A stretch of DNA of 41,908 nucleotides from assembly GCF_004801315.1 (NCBI RefSeq), contig NZ_SSNW01000052.1:1-41908 (forward strand), given 5' to 3'. Both the position numbers and the translations under genes were made by a program. Position 1 is the first letter of the stretch, and each line of letters opens with the position of its first letter. Shown one piece after another: positions 8,361-17,222 of the stretch. This DNA is from Deinococcus sp. Arct2-2 (lineage in GTDB: Bacteria > Deinococcota > Deinococci > Deinococcales > Deinococcaceae). The notes beneath the pieces were generated by a model that was not told the DNA's origin, ran no database searches, and saw only the letters and a list, made by a program, of their open reading frames with translations.

Positions 8361-8520
8361 CATGCTTTCCCACTTCCTTCCCAGCAAGACCCACAGTCAT
8401 TCCGCTGGGGGCGTATTCTGGGAGCCTATGTTTGATGCACCCGCCTTTCTGAATTTGGTTGCAATCCGGCGTGTGCAGCGTCACATGAGTTTGCCTCACC
8501 TCAGCTTGGGCCAGCCATGA
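8361..8520 (+). CDS. Possible small ORF upstream of recD2
   Basis: A 52-codon frame starting at an ATG preceded by AGGAG with about 7 nt spacing. Its stop overlaps the recD2 start as ATGA. The peptide (MLSHFLPSKTHSH... ending LSLGQP) has no domain I recognise. The support is the good Shine-Dalgarno and the 4-nt overlap, while recD2 itself has no clear one. It could be a coupling leader peptide or chance; composition is less biased than in neighbouring genes. Confidence 0.3.
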
Positions 8521-10643
8521 CCCACGCCCTCGAAACCGTGCGGGTCACGGGCAGTGTCAACCGGGTGCGGTTCCGTTCCGACACGGGCTTTACGGTTATG
8601 ACGGCCACCATTCGCAATCCTGACGGCGAAGACCCGGAAGCCACCGTGATCGGCGTGATGGCCCCGCTGGAGGCCGGAGACACCTTCAGTGCCGAAGTGG
8701 TCATGGAAGAACACCGCGAGTACGGCTACCAGTACCGCGTGCTGAACATGGTGCTGGAGGCCACGCCCGCCGATCTGACCGAAGCGGGCATCGCGGCGTA
8801 TCTGGAAGCCCGCGTGGGCGGCGTGGGCAAAGTGCTGGCCGCCCGGATTGCCCGCATGTTTGGCCCCGCCACCTTCGATATTCTGGAAAGCGATCCGCAA
8901 AAGCTGCTGCAAGTGCCGGGCGTGTCCCCAAGCACGTTGCACAAAATGGTCTCCAGTTGGTCTCAACAGGGGCTGGAGCGGCGGCTGTTGGCGGGCTTGC
9001 AGGGCCTTGGCCTCAGCATTTCGCAGGCGCAGCGGGCCGTCAAGCATTTTGGAGAGGCCGCCCTAGAGCGCCTGACCACCGACCTGTACGCCCTGACCGA
9101 AGTCGAAGGCATCGGCTTTCTGACCGCCGATAAGCTGGCGACGGCACTCGGCATGCCGCACGACGACGCCCGCCGCCTCACTGCCGCAGCCGTGTACGCG
9201 TTGCAGCAAGCCGCGCAGCAGGGCGGGCACTCCTACTTGCCGCGCATCCGGGCCGAGCGGGGCGTGGCGCATTACACCCGCGTTTCGGCAGCGCAGGCCA
9301 GCGTTGCTGTGGATACCGCTGTGGAATTGGGCCGACTGTCCGACGACACGCCGCCCCTGCTTAAAGGGCAGGAAGATGATGCAGACAAGAGCCGCATTTA
9401 TCTGCCCCACGTGTTGCGGGCTGAAAAGAAACTGGCGAGCCTGATTCGCACGCTGCTGGCGACTCCCCCCGCCGACGACTGGATGGTGCCCGCCGGAGCC
9501 GACAAGGGCCTCAGCGAAGATCAGGCCAGCGTGCTGCACCTCTTGGAAGAACAACGCTTGGTGGTGCTGACAGGTGGCCCCGGCACCGGCAAAAGCACCA
9601 CCACCCGCGCCGTCGCGGATTTGGCCGAAAAACTCGGCCTAGAAGTGGGACTCTGTGCGCCTACCGGGAAGGCTGCCCGCCGTCTGGGGGAGGTCACGGG
9701 CCGCAGCGCCAGCACCATTCACCGCCTATTGGGCTTCGGGCCGCAGGGCTTCAGGCATAACCACTTGGAACCCGCGCCCTACGATCTGCTTATTGTCGAT
9801 GAGGTCAGTATGTGCGGCGACGCGCTGATGCTGTCGCTGCTGGCCGCCGTGCCGCCCGGAGCGCGGGTGCTGCTGGTGGGCGACACCGATCAGTTGCCGC
9901 CCGTAGACGCGGGGTTGCCCCTGCTGACGCTGGCAAACGTGGCTCCCACCGTGCGACTTAGCACCGTGTACCGTCAGGCTGCCGAAAACCCGATTATTCG
10001 CGCTGCACACGGCCTACTGCACGGCCAAGCGCCCGAATGGGGCGACCCCCGCCTGAATCTGACTCTCACCGACACCGATGGAGGTGCCCGCCGCGTGGCC
10101 CTGATGGTGCGCGAATTGGGCGGCCCCGGTCAGGTGCAAGTGCTGACGCCCATGCGGAAAGGGCCGCTAGGCGTGGATATGTTGAATCAGCAACTCCAGA
10201 GCCTCTTCAACCCCGGCGAGGGCGGGATTCGCATTGCTGAGGGCGAAGCGAGGCCCGGAGACATGGTGGTGCAGACCAAAAACGACTACACCAACGAGGT
10301 TTTCAACGGCACGGTGGGCACGGCCCTCAAAGCCGAGGGGGGCCGCCTGACCGTGGATTTTGACGGCAACATCGTGGAACTGGCGGGCGCGGAACTGTTT
10401 AATCTGCAACTGGGCTACGCCCTCACGGTTCACCGGGCGCAGGGCAGCGAGTGGCACACGGTCTTGGGCGTGCTGCACGAGGCGCATATGCCCATGCTCA
10501 GCCGCAATCTGGTCTATACGGCCCTCACCCGCGCCCGCGAGCGATTCTATGCAGCGGGTACGGCGTCGGCGTGGCAAAAAGCGGCGACCCGGCAGCGCGA
10601 AGAACGGTATACGGCCCTACTGGAACGGGTCAAAGCCAAGTAA
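8517..10643 (+). CDS. recD2: RecD2 helicase (5'-3' DNA helicase, RecBC-independent)
   Basis: This 708-aa superfamily 1B helicase unwinds DNA 5' to 3' and in Deinococcus acts without RecB and RecC. The N-terminal region (about 1-330) has the OB-like start (VRFRSDTGFTVM) and tandem helix-hairpin-helix segments (EARVGGVGKVLAARI, LTEVEGIGFLTADKLA) typical of RecD2 rather than RecD1. Walker A is GGPGTGKST at 353-361, Walker B is VDEVSM with D428 and E429, GDTDQLPPV follows, and the C-terminal YALTVHRAQGSEW motif is at 634-646. No recB or recC is in the window. The ATG at 8517 gives the usual N-terminus, but it has no obvious Shine-Dalgarno sequence. Confidence 0.96.
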   Translation: MTHALETVRVTGSVNRVRFRSDTGFTVMTATIRNPDGEDPEATVIGVMAPLEAGDTFSAEVVMEEHREYGYQYRVLNMVLEATPADLTEAGIAAYLEARVGGVGKVLAARIARMFGPATFDILESDPQKLLQVPGVSPSTLHKMVSSWSQQGLERRLLAGLQGLGLSISQAQRAVKHFGEAALERLTTDLYALTEVEGIGFLTADKLATALGMPHDDARRLTAAAVYALQQAAQQGGHSYLPRIRAERGVAHYTRVSAAQASVAVDTAVELGRLSDDTPPLLKGQEDDADKSRIYLPHVLRAEKKLASLIRTLLATPPADDWMVPAGADKGLSEDQASVLHLLEEQRLVVLTGGPGTGKSTTTRAVADLAEKLGLEVGLCAPTGKAARRLGEVTGRSASTIHRLLGFGPQGFRHNHLEPAPYDLLIVDEVSMCGDALMLSLLAAVPPGARVLLVGDTDQLPPVDAGLPLLTLANVAPTVRLSTVYRQAAENPIIRAAHGLLHGQAPEWGDPRLNLTLTDTDGGARRVALMVRELGGPGQVQVLTPMRKGPLGVDMLNQQLQSLFNPGEGGIRIAEGEARPGDMVVQTKNDYTNEVFNGTVGTALKAEGGRLTVDFDGNIVELAGAELFNLQLGYALTVHRAQGSEWHTVLGVLHEAHMPMLSRNLVYTALTRARERFYAAGTASAWQKAATRQREERYTALLERVKAK

Positions 10644-10725
10644 CAGCCTCGTTCAATCCTCGCCTCTTTCCTTAAAAATCAAGCATCGTATAATCTACCC
10701 AGTCATCTATGGTGTGAATTTGTCT

Positions 10726-10753
10726 ATCTTCCCCCATGAAGGGGTGAGATTTT
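10726..10753 (+). terminator. Terminator-like hairpin after recD2
   Basis: ATCT and CCCC (10726-10734) pair with GGGG and AGAT (10741-10750) around a short loop, with TTTAT after. It lies between the recD2 stop and the pilin operon promoter, so it can end the recD2 transcript. Confidence 0.5.
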
Positions 10754-10767
10754 ATACATTTTTCATT

Positions 10768-10773
10768 TATACT
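10768..10773 (+). promoter_or_regulatory. Candidate -10 box for a leaderless pilin operon mRNA
   Basis: TATACT ends 8 nt before the ATG at 10782. That spacing puts transcription start at or next to the start codon. No convincing -35 or strong Shine-Dalgarno is visible. Confidence 0.55.
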
Positions 10774-10781
10774 GGTCAGGT

Positions 10782-12902
10782 ATGCAGAATTCCGTCCGAA
10801 CCCAAGGTGCGGCCCTGATGGTGTCGCTCCTGATGGTCATGCTGGTGCTGGCATCGATCATGGCGGTCACGGCGCAAATTACGCTGTCTGCACGGCGCTC
10901 CAGCGCAGATCAGCAAGAACTGTTGCGTGCCCGCTACGCCGCCGAGTCTGGGGTGGCGCGGGTGCAGTCCCAACTGTCCACCGTCTCCGACCTGCTCAAC
11001 CGTTCGGTCATCGATCCGACTGTCCTGAACAGCACCCTAGAAACCCAGATGGCGGGCGTCTGCGGCGTGTCTACCTTGCCTGTCTTCTTGTCTTCACAAG
11101 AACTCTGCAAATTCGCGGCCAGCCAGAGGATGCAGTCCGGATCCACTTCGGGCCGGATCGCCTTTTTCGTGAATGCGGTGCCTCAAAAAGTCTTCCAGTC
11201 GCTCGGCATTCCGGCAGCCGACCCCAACTTGCGAACTCAATTTTGGGCCGATATGTTTTCGGGCGATCAGGGCAAACTGTATACCGCAGGTCAGGCCGCC
11301 GGGACTGCGGAAGGCAGCTACAGCGCCCGCTTCGGCCTGCGCTTCGTGCGGGTAGAGCGCGTCATGGAAAACGCTTACCGGGTGTACTTCGCCGTGCCGG
11401 ATCTTCAAGTTCAGGGCAACGCGGGCGAAACCGTCCAGACCATGCAGGTGCGGGCCGAATCGCCCGAATATTTCATGCTGGTTTCTCGCCTGCCGTTTTC
11501 GCTTTACCAACTGTTCGTCAACCATCAGTTCAGCAGCCCAGCAGATGAGGTGGCGGGCAACCGAATCATGTCCGGGGACAACCTGATGTTCAGCGGCCCG
11601 GTGCATACCAACCAAAATTTTCAGTTCAGTGGCCGTCCTTGGTTTGGCGGCGGCGTCAGTTCGGCGGGTTGCCCACAAAACGGGATAGGGCTGGTGGGCG
11701 GGCTGGCAGGCTGCACGGTTCAGCCCACTTACGGCGCGTATTTCGGGGCTGCCAACCCGCAGTTTGTGACCCAAACTGAACTCGGCTCCAGCAAGGCTCC
11801 GCTGATCTGTCCGGGCCTCACCGACGCTGCGGCCTGCGCCACCGATCCGGGCCGCAATGCCCCTACCTTCGGGGGCGGAGCCACTTGGAACGACAACTTC
11901 GTGCAGTTGCCTACTGGGGCCACCGAACAGCAGATCGCGGCGGCAGCGTCCGGCCTGTTGCTGGGGGGCCACGTCAGCGAACTGCAATTGGGTCAGGTCA
12001 ACGTGGGCGGAACGTCTATGCAGCGCGTGACCTATACCCTGAATGGAGTCACTACCCAATTGGCTTACGGCCCCGACAAGAAGCTGATGATTCTGGATGC
12101 CAATCAGGTGTGGCAGCCTACCCTACGCGTCACGAGCATTAATAGCTTGACTGGCATGGAGAGCACCGCCCTTGTACCCAATCCCGGCGGCGCTCCGGCC
12201 TTATTCAACGGCGTCATTGCCGTACTGGGCAACGTGCAAAACCTGAATGGGGGGCCAGGAGCCAACGCCACACCCCACGCACCCAGCGTGGCTGAACACG
12301 CCGCCCTGACGGTGGCCGCCACCGGAGACATCGCCATTACCAGCAACCTGACCTACGCCAGTCCGCCGTGTAGCGGCGAGCATACGCGGGATGCAGGCGG
12401 CACTGTCACGCCAGCGTCTTGCACCAATCTCGCCAGCAAAAACCTGCTGGGAATCGTTTCATCGGGCGGACACATAGAACTGGTCAACCCGGCATCTTGC
12501 CCCGCTGGTGCGGGAACTTGTGCGGCCCTCCCTGCCAATGCCAGCATTCACGCCGTGCTGATGGCGAGTCAAGGCTCGGTGCGGGTACGCGGTGCGGCTC
12601 AAACTCTGGGCGCACCGTTCGCTCTCGGCGATATTCATCTGCTGGGAGGCCTGATCGAAAACTATTACGGCGCGTTCGGCAGTGCCGACGGAGGCGTTTA
12701 CGGTCGCAATCTCGTCTACGATCCCCGCATGAATGAAGACATCGCGCCGCCTTCGTTCCCCGTTCAGCGGGTTTGGACGATTGGCCTGAGAACCACCAAA
12801 ACGGTCAACGGTCAGTCGGTCAGCGTGAATGTAGACCGCTTGCGCCTGCGGGGTGACGTGGTCAGCGTGAGTTCTACCGCTGCTATCGGCAGTCTGCCGT
12901 GA
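10782..12902 (+). CDS. PilX-like/DUF4900-type pilus assembly protein
   Basis: A 706-aa membrane-anchored protein. Residues 9-35 form one hydrophobic helix (AALMVSLLMVMLVLASIMAVTAQ) followed by a YAAESG segment, the pattern of PilX N-terminal domains of minor pilin operons. It has no classical G-FTLIE prepilin cleavage site. The long remainder is Gly/Asn/Ser-rich and beta-like with several cysteine pairs, as in DUF4900 proteins of Deinococcus and Thermus. It is first in an operon with three prepilin genes and shares GTGA with the next one. The likely role is at the tip or priming complex of a type IV pilus or related transformation or secretion pseudopilus; this is inference from context. Confidence 0.8.
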   Translation: MQNSVRTQGAALMVSLLMVMLVLASIMAVTAQITLSARRSSADQQELLRARYAAESGVARVQSQLSTVSDLLNRSVIDPTVLNSTLETQMAGVCGVSTLPVFLSSQELCKFAASQRMQSGSTSGRIAFFVNAVPQKVFQSLGIPAADPNLRTQFWADMFSGDQGKLYTAGQAAGTAEGSYSARFGLRFVRVERVMENAYRVYFAVPDLQVQGNAGETVQTMQVRAESPEYFMLVSRLPFSLYQLFVNHQFSSPADEVAGNRIMSGDNLMFSGPVHTNQNFQFSGRPWFGGGVSSAGCPQNGIGLVGGLAGCTVQPTYGAYFGAANPQFVTQTELGSSKAPLICPGLTDAAACATDPGRNAPTFGGGATWNDNFVQLPTGATEQQIAAAASGLLLGGHVSELQLGQVNVGGTSMQRVTYTLNGVTTQLAYGPDKKLMILDANQVWQPTLRVTSINSLTGMESTALVPNPGGAPALFNGVIAVLGNVQNLNGGPGANATPHAPSVAEHAALTVAATGDIAITSNLTYASPPCSGEHTRDAGGTVTPASCTNLASKNLLGIVSSGGHIELVNPASCPAGAGTCAALPANASIHAVLMASQGSVRVRGAAQTLGAPFALGDIHLLGGLIENYYGAFGSADGGVYGRNLVYDPRMNEDIAPPSFPVQRVWTIGLRTTKTVNGQSVSVNVDRLRLRGDVVSVSSTAAIGSLP

Positions 12903-13360
12903 GGGGCCGCCTCACGAGTGGCTTCACCTTGCTGGAATTGTTGGTCGTCATGACCATCATCGGCATCGTGGCGGGCGTGCTGGGATTCAGTTTGCTGAAC
13001 AACTTGCGTCGCACTCAACTGCAATCCGCCGCCGCGCAACTCTCTGCCGACCTGAGACTGACCCGCACCAACGCCCAAAAAACTGGCTTGATGAGCGCCG
13101 TGACGGTGGTGGCGGGCGGCACTACCTACACGGCCCAAACGCGTCCCACACAGGCCCAAACCCGCTCGCTTGAGAACGGGATCACGCTGGTTCCGGACAG
13201 CAGCAGCCTTACTACCGTGAAGTACTACCCTCCCTTCGGCACGCTGGCTACCACCGGCACACTTTGGGAACTCCGCAGCCCTACCACATGGATTCCCTCC
13301 GTATTTCTGAAAGTCGTCGGCGTCACCGGCAAGGTCATGATCAGTGCGGCGCGGGACTGA
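12899..13360 (+). CDS. GspH/FimT-type prepilin
   Basis: A 153-aa minor pilin. The prepilin peptidase site is SGFTLLE (cleavage after G8, glutamate at mature position 5), followed by the hydrophobic helix LLVVMTIIGIVAGVLGFSLL. The leader is very short. The rest is a small beta domain (TVVAGGTTYTAQTR... LWELRSPT). The GTG start overlaps the previous stop by 4 nt, and the gene overlaps the next frame by 17 nt. It probably acts in the inner membrane and is assembled into the pilus by PilB/PilC-type machinery encoded elsewhere. Confidence 0.9.
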   Translation: MRGRLTSGFTLLELLVVMTIIGIVAGVLGFSLLNNLRRTQLQSAAAQLSADLRLTRTNAQKTGLMSAVTVVAGGTTYTAQTRPTQAQTRSLENGITLVPDSSSLTTVKYYPPFGTLATTGTLWELRSPTTWIPSVFLKVVGVTGKVMISAARD

Positions 13361-13799
13361 CCTCGGTGGGCCTCACGCTGGCCCCCACCGTCAAGCCGGA
13401 TTTACCATTATCGAGGTGTTGGTCAGTATTACACTGCTCAGCATCATTATTTTGGTGATTCTGACGCCACTGACCGGGCTGTTTGGCCTGACACAACGTA
13501 GCGACCAACAAGTGACGGCCACTCAAGCGGCGCAGCGTACTTTGGAAAGCATTCGCGGCGACTGGCTCAGTGCCGAGCGGTACGGCAAACTCTGTCTGAC
13601 TAAGGCGCTCCCTACCATGACCCCGCCCCTTCAGGTGCAACTTGAAGATTTGGATCAGACGGGGAAGGTGATGGGAACCTCTACCCTCCGGAGCCAGTGT
13701 GACGGGGCCGCCGACAGCCCGCCCATGCGCCGCGTGCGGGTGTCGGTACAGGTGGGCAAGGCGAGTTCGACCCTGAGTGTGGATGTGGCCCGCCCATGA
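13344..13799 (+). CDS. PilV-type prepilin
   Basis: A 151-aa minor pilin. QAGFTIIEVLVSITLLSIIILVIL holds the cleavage site after G19 and the N-terminal helix. The C-terminal part has two cysteines (KLCLTK, SQCDG) that could form a disulfide. The only usable start is the GTG at 13344, inside the end of the previous gene; the overlap of 17 nt suggests tight translational coupling. The stop overlaps the next ATG by 4 nt. Confidence 0.88.
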   Translation: MRRGTDLGGPHAGPHRQAGFTIIEVLVSITLLSIIILVILTPLTGLFGLTQRSDQQVTATQAAQRTLESIRGDWLSAERYGKLCLTKALPTMTPPLQVQLEDLDQTGKVMGTSTLRSQCDGAADSPPMRRVRVSVQVGKASSTLSVDVARP

Positions 13800-14677
13800 A
13801 TCGGGCCTCCCAAGTGGCGCGGCGCACCGGGGGTCTTACCCTGATCGAATTGCTGATCGGCCTGTCGCTGGCCCTGATTGTCCTCACCGCAGCCTTCAGC
13901 GTGTTTATCTCATCGTCTCAAGCTGCGTCCGAGATTCAGACCCGCAACGACCTGCGCTCCGAGCTGCAAATCGCCCAAAACTATCTGGCCGCACAGGTGC
14001 GTGAGGCGGTATATGTGTTTCCCAAAGGGACGGCGCTGCAACTGGGCACCGGCACCGGCTACACCACCAAACGCCCCAGCGCGGGTGCATGGCGCGTGGG
14101 CGACGACGCGGCTCCCATACTGGCTTTCATCAAGCCGCCCGCAGATGTGACCGTCTCGTGTGCGTCCGACGATAATGGTTGCTATACGTTCTATGCCTAC
14201 TACCCCGTCTTACGATCTTGGTGGGTCAGCAAAGCCGGTGGCGCGAACAATCCCGGCCAAGACGCCCAGAATCAAGATCGGTGGTTGCTCGTGGAATTTC
14301 GGGCCAATTTCGTGCCGCCCTCCACTCTGAACCCAGCAGATGCAAAGGCGTTCCGACCTTCCCTGTCGGCCATCAATTCGGCTTCGCCCTACAATCCGCC
14401 GAGTGCGGGGCAGTCGGGCCGCTTGCTGCTGGATTATGTGCGGCCCCCTGCGCTGGCTCCGGCAGGAGCGCCCGCCTTATTCATGCAGCAGGACGCCCCC
14501 GCCCCGTCGACTCTACAAACCCCCGGCTCGGTGTCGGTCTCGGTAAATCTGGCCGTGTCGCGGCAAATTCGGGGCAAAGTGCTGCAAGTGCCGGGGCAAA
14601 ATGCCGCCACGCCGCCTGCCGAAACGGTGCAGACCATCACGGTGTTTCCGCGTAACCTAGGCAGCTTGGCCCCGTAA
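13796..14677 (+). CDS. PilW-type prepilin
   Basis: A 293-aa minor pilin with TGGLTLIELLIGLSLALIVLTAAFSVFI: the cleavage glycine is followed by leucine instead of phenylalanine, as in many PilW proteins. The helix continues into SSSQAASEIQTRNDLRSELQIAQNYLAAQVREAVYV, the usual PilW pattern, then a beta-rich domain with a C-x(6)-C pair (CASDDNGC). It is last in the pilin operon; the hairpin at 14725-14750 lies 48 nt after its stop. Confidence 0.88.
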   Translation: MNRASQVARRTGGLTLIELLIGLSLALIVLTAAFSVFISSSQAASEIQTRNDLRSELQIAQNYLAAQVREAVYVFPKGTALQLGTGTGYTTKRPSAGAWRVGDDAAPILAFIKPPADVTVSCASDDNGCYTFYAYYPVLRSWWVSKAGGANNPGQDAQNQDRWLLVEFRANFVPPSTLNPADAKAFRPSLSAINSASPYNPPSAGQSGRLLLDYVRPPALAPAGAPALFMQQDAPAPSTLQTPGSVSVSVNLAVSRQIRGKVLQVPGQNAATPPAETVQTITVFPRNLGSLAP

Positions 14678-14712
14678 GAGTTGTGGGCCTTACCCCACCG
14701 CGCCGGGCGTGC

Positions 14713-14718
14713 TAACCT
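14713..14718 (+). promoter_or_regulatory. Weak candidate -10 box upstream of the pyrG leader hairpin
   Basis: TAACCT, with TTACCC 17 nt upstream, would start transcription right at the hairpin at 14725. The match to consensus is poor, so this is tentative. Confidence 0.25.
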
Positions 14719-14724
14719 GAAATC

Positions 14725-14750
14725 CCGGAGGCCAAGCGCCCCGGTTTTTT
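14725..14750 (+). terminator. Rho-independent terminator or pyrG leader attenuator
   Basis: CCGG-A-GGC (14725-14732) pairs with GCC-CCGG (14738-14744) around the loop CAAGC, with a bulged A, followed by six T residues. It can end the pilin operon, or regulate pyrG if the promoter lies just before it. Confidence 0.7.
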
Positions 14751-14810
14751 GTTGGTTCGTTTCTATTGGCCCCCGGTTTCCGGTTGGTGGGGGCGGCGCT
14801 TGGAGAGTAG

Positions 14811-16499
14811 ATGCGATACATATTTGTGACGGGCGGCGTAGTCAGCAGTTTGGGCAAAGGCGTAGCCAGCGCCTCGCTTGGGGCGTTGTTGCGGGCACGC
14901 GGCTACAAAGTCACGGCAGTCAAAATTGACCCTTACATCAACATTGACGCGGGCACCATGCGCCCCTACGAACACGGCGAAGTCTTCGTCACCGCCAGCG
15001 GCGCAGAAACCGATCTGGACATCGGTAACTACGAACGCTTCCTCGACCTCGATATTCCGGTGGGCAGCAACATCACCACCGGGCAGGTGTACCTAGAGGT
15101 CATCCGCCGGGAGCGGGCCGGAGATTACCTGTCCCAGACGGTGCAGGTCATTCCGCACGTCACCGACGAGATCAAGCGCCGGATTAGGGCAGCGGGCGAA
15201 AATGCAGGGGCAGAAATCGTGCTGATCGAAGTGGGCGGCACGGTGGGCGACATAGAAAGTCTGCCGTTCTTGGAAGCCATTCGCCAGTTCCGTTTCGACG
15301 AGGGCGACGACAAAGTTCTGTATCTGCACCTCACGCTGGTGCCTTACCTCGGTACGTCCAACGAATTTAAGACCAAGCCCACCCAGCACAGCGTGGCGAC
15401 CCTGCGGAGCGTGGGCATCAGCCCCGATATCGTGATGGTTCGCAGCAAAGAAAAACTGCCGTCCGACATCACCCGCAAAATTGCGTTGTTTACCAGCGTC
15501 CGTGAAAACCGGGTGTTCTCCAGTTATGACGTGAGCCACGTGTACGAAGTGCCGCTGGCCCTAGAAGAACAGGGCTTGGGCAAGGCGGTAGAAGACCTGT
15601 TGGGGCTAGAGCGCACGCACCCTAATTTGGGCGTGTGGCAAAACGCCGTCCGCGTCATTAAGCACCCCCAGCGCGAAGTCACGATTGCCATCGCGGGCAA
15701 GTACACCGCCATGCCCGACGCTTACCTGAGCATGCTGGAGTCGCTCACACACGCCGGAATTGCCAACGACTCCCGCGTCAACATCAAGTGGATCAATGCC
15801 GAGGAACTGCGTGAGGGCGATCTAGAAGAGCAGTTGGGAGACGCAGACGGCATTTTGGTTCCCGGCGGCTTCGGCATTCGCGGCATCGAGGGCAAGATTC
15901 GCGCCGCCGAATACGCCCGAACGCGTGGCGTGCCCTACTTGGGCATCTGCCTCGGCATGCAAATTGCCGTGATCGAGTACGCCCGCCATGTGGCCGGAAT
16001 CAAGGGCGCGAATTCGGGCGAATTTGACGAATACGCGCCCCACAAGGTCATCGACCTGATGCCGGAACAGTTGGAAATGGACGGCATGGGCGGCACCATG
16101 CGCCTCGGAGACTGGCCCATGCAACTCAAGGCGGGCAGCACCATTGCCGCGCTGTACGGCATTCCGCAGGGCGGCACGGTGCGCGAACGCCACCGCCACC
16201 GCTTCGAGGTGAATCCGGCGTACACGGCGCAGCTTCAGGCAGCGGGCCTAGACATCAGCGGCGTGACTCCGGGCGTGTCGGGGCGCGGCGCGGGCCTTGT
16301 GGAAAGCATCGAGATTCCCGGCCACCCCTTCTTTGTGGCCCTGCAAGCCCATCCCGAATTCAAGAGCCGTCCGATGCGCCCCAGCCCGCCGTTCGCCGGG
16401 TTCGTGGCCGCAGCGTTGGCAGGCAAAGCGGGTGGGCACCTCAAACCGAGTCCGGTGGAGGCTCAGGCGGAAGCGGCGCAGGACACTGCCGAAGCGTAA
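14811..16499 (+). CDS. pyrG: CTP synthase
   Basis: It makes CTP from UTP using glutamine and ATP, the last step of pyrimidine nucleotide synthesis. The 562-aa protein has the synthetase domain with SSLGKGVASASLG at 12-24, the DPYINIDAGTM and EVGGTVGDIES motifs, and a glutaminase domain with the nucleophile C380 in GICLGMQ and the H514/E516 pair in AHPEFKSRP. The extra Ala/Glu-rich C-terminal tail of about 25 residues is not conserved in other CTP synthases. A GGAG Shine-Dalgarno lies 6 nt upstream of the ATG. It is monocistronic and convergent with coaE. Confidence 0.98.
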   Translation: MRYIFVTGGVVSSLGKGVASASLGALLRARGYKVTAVKIDPYINIDAGTMRPYEHGEVFVTASGAETDLDIGNYERFLDLDIPVGSNITTGQVYLEVIRRERAGDYLSQTVQVIPHVTDEIKRRIRAAGENAGAEIVLIEVGGTVGDIESLPFLEAIRQFRFDEGDDKVLYLHLTLVPYLGTSNEFKTKPTQHSVATLRSVGISPDIVMVRSKEKLPSDITRKIALFTSVRENRVFSSYDVSHVYEVPLALEEQGLGKAVEDLLGLERTHPNLGVWQNAVRVIKHPQREVTIAIAGKYTAMPDAYLSMLESLTHAGIANDSRVNIKWINAEELREGDLEEQLGDADGILVPGGFGIRGIEGKIRAAEYARTRGVPYLGICLGMQIAVIEYARHVAGIKGANSGEFDEYAPHKVIDLMPEQLEMDGMGGTMRLGDWPMQLKAGSTIAALYGIPQGGTVRERHRHRFEVNPAYTAQLQAAGLDISGVTPGVSGRGAGLVESIEIPGHPFFVALQAHPEFKSRPMRPSPPFAGFVAAALAGKAGGHLKPSPVEAQAEAAQDTAEA

Positions 16500-16515
16500 C
16501 CGCAGCTTGAAGGGG

Positions 16516-16549
16516 GGCGGCTTTCAGCTTCGGCTGGAGCCGCCTTCTT
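16516..16549. terminator. Shared pyrG/coaE hairpin with UUCG loop
   Basis: GGCGGCT (16516-16522) pairs with AGCCGCC (16538-16544), and CAGC with GCTG, closing a TTCG tetraloop at 16529-16532. TTCTT follows on the plus strand. The coaE stop codon (16524-16526) lies inside the hairpin, so the pyrG terminator overlaps the last codons of the opposing gene. Confidence 0.75.
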
Positions 16550-17222
16550 CTGTGCCTATTCCCTCTGTGCCTGCTGCGGCGAATTGCTGCGGTTGAACCG
16601 GAATGCCCAAGTGCTTGAGCGCCGCATCTATCTGCGGTTCGAGTTCATCTAATCCACCACTATTCTCGATCACAAAGCTGGCTTTGCGGCGCTTTTCCTC
16701 AGCGGGCGTTTGGCGGGCGTCGCGGGCAAGCACTTCTTCGCGGGTCAACTGGCTGCGGGCCATCACGCGGGCAATCCGCAGTTCCAGCGGCGCGTCCACT
16801 ACCAGCACGGCGTCCATACCCACTTTTAAGCCGCCTTCGAACAGCAGCGGTACGTCCTGCACCAGCCAGCGTTCGCCGCGCAAGGTGGCTTCCAGTTCCA
16901 GCGCCGTCATACGCGCCCGCACCCGTGGATGCACGATGCCGTTCAGAACCGCGAGGCGGGCAGGATCGGCAAAAGCCACCGCTCCCAGCGCGGCCCGGTC
17001 AAGGACGCCGCCCACCACCGTGCCCGGAAAAGCCTGCTCGATTTTTGCCAACGTTTCCGGCTCTCTGGTGACCACGTGGGCCTGTGCGTCGGCGTCCAGC
17101 ACGGTCAGACCACGCGCCCGCAAGAGGTCGGCCACCGTGCTTTTGCCCGCGCCGATGCTTCCGGTCAGTCCCAAGCGGCGGGGGGCAGGGGCGGAGAGAG
17201 TTGGGGGCGGCGGGGTGGACAT
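16524..17222 (-). CDS. coaE: Dephospho-CoA kinase
   Basis: It phosphorylates the 3'-hydroxyl of dephospho-CoA in the last step of coenzyme A synthesis. With the chosen start the protein is 232 aa. The P-loop GSIGAGKST is at 21-29, DADAQAHVV and the HPRVRARM and DVPLLFEGG motifs follow, and [16 protein letters not shown] completes the family pattern. The open frame extends 54 codons further upstream, but the extension has no family resemblance; the ATG at 17222, with AAGG just upstream, gives the usual short N-terminal tail, here proline-rich. The C-terminus overlaps the pyrG terminator. Confidence 0.94.
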   Translation of the reverse strand: MSTPPPPTLSAPAPRRLGLTGSIGAGKSTVADLLRARGLTVLDADAQAHVVTREPETLAKIEQAFPGTVVGGVLDRAALGAVAFADPARLAVLNGIVHPRVRARMTALELEATLRGERWLVQDVPLLFEGGLKVGMDAVLVVDAPLELRIARVMARSQLTREEVLARDARQTPAEEKRRKASFVIENSGGLDELEPQIDAALKHLGIPVQPQQFAAAGTEGIGTEEGGSSRS

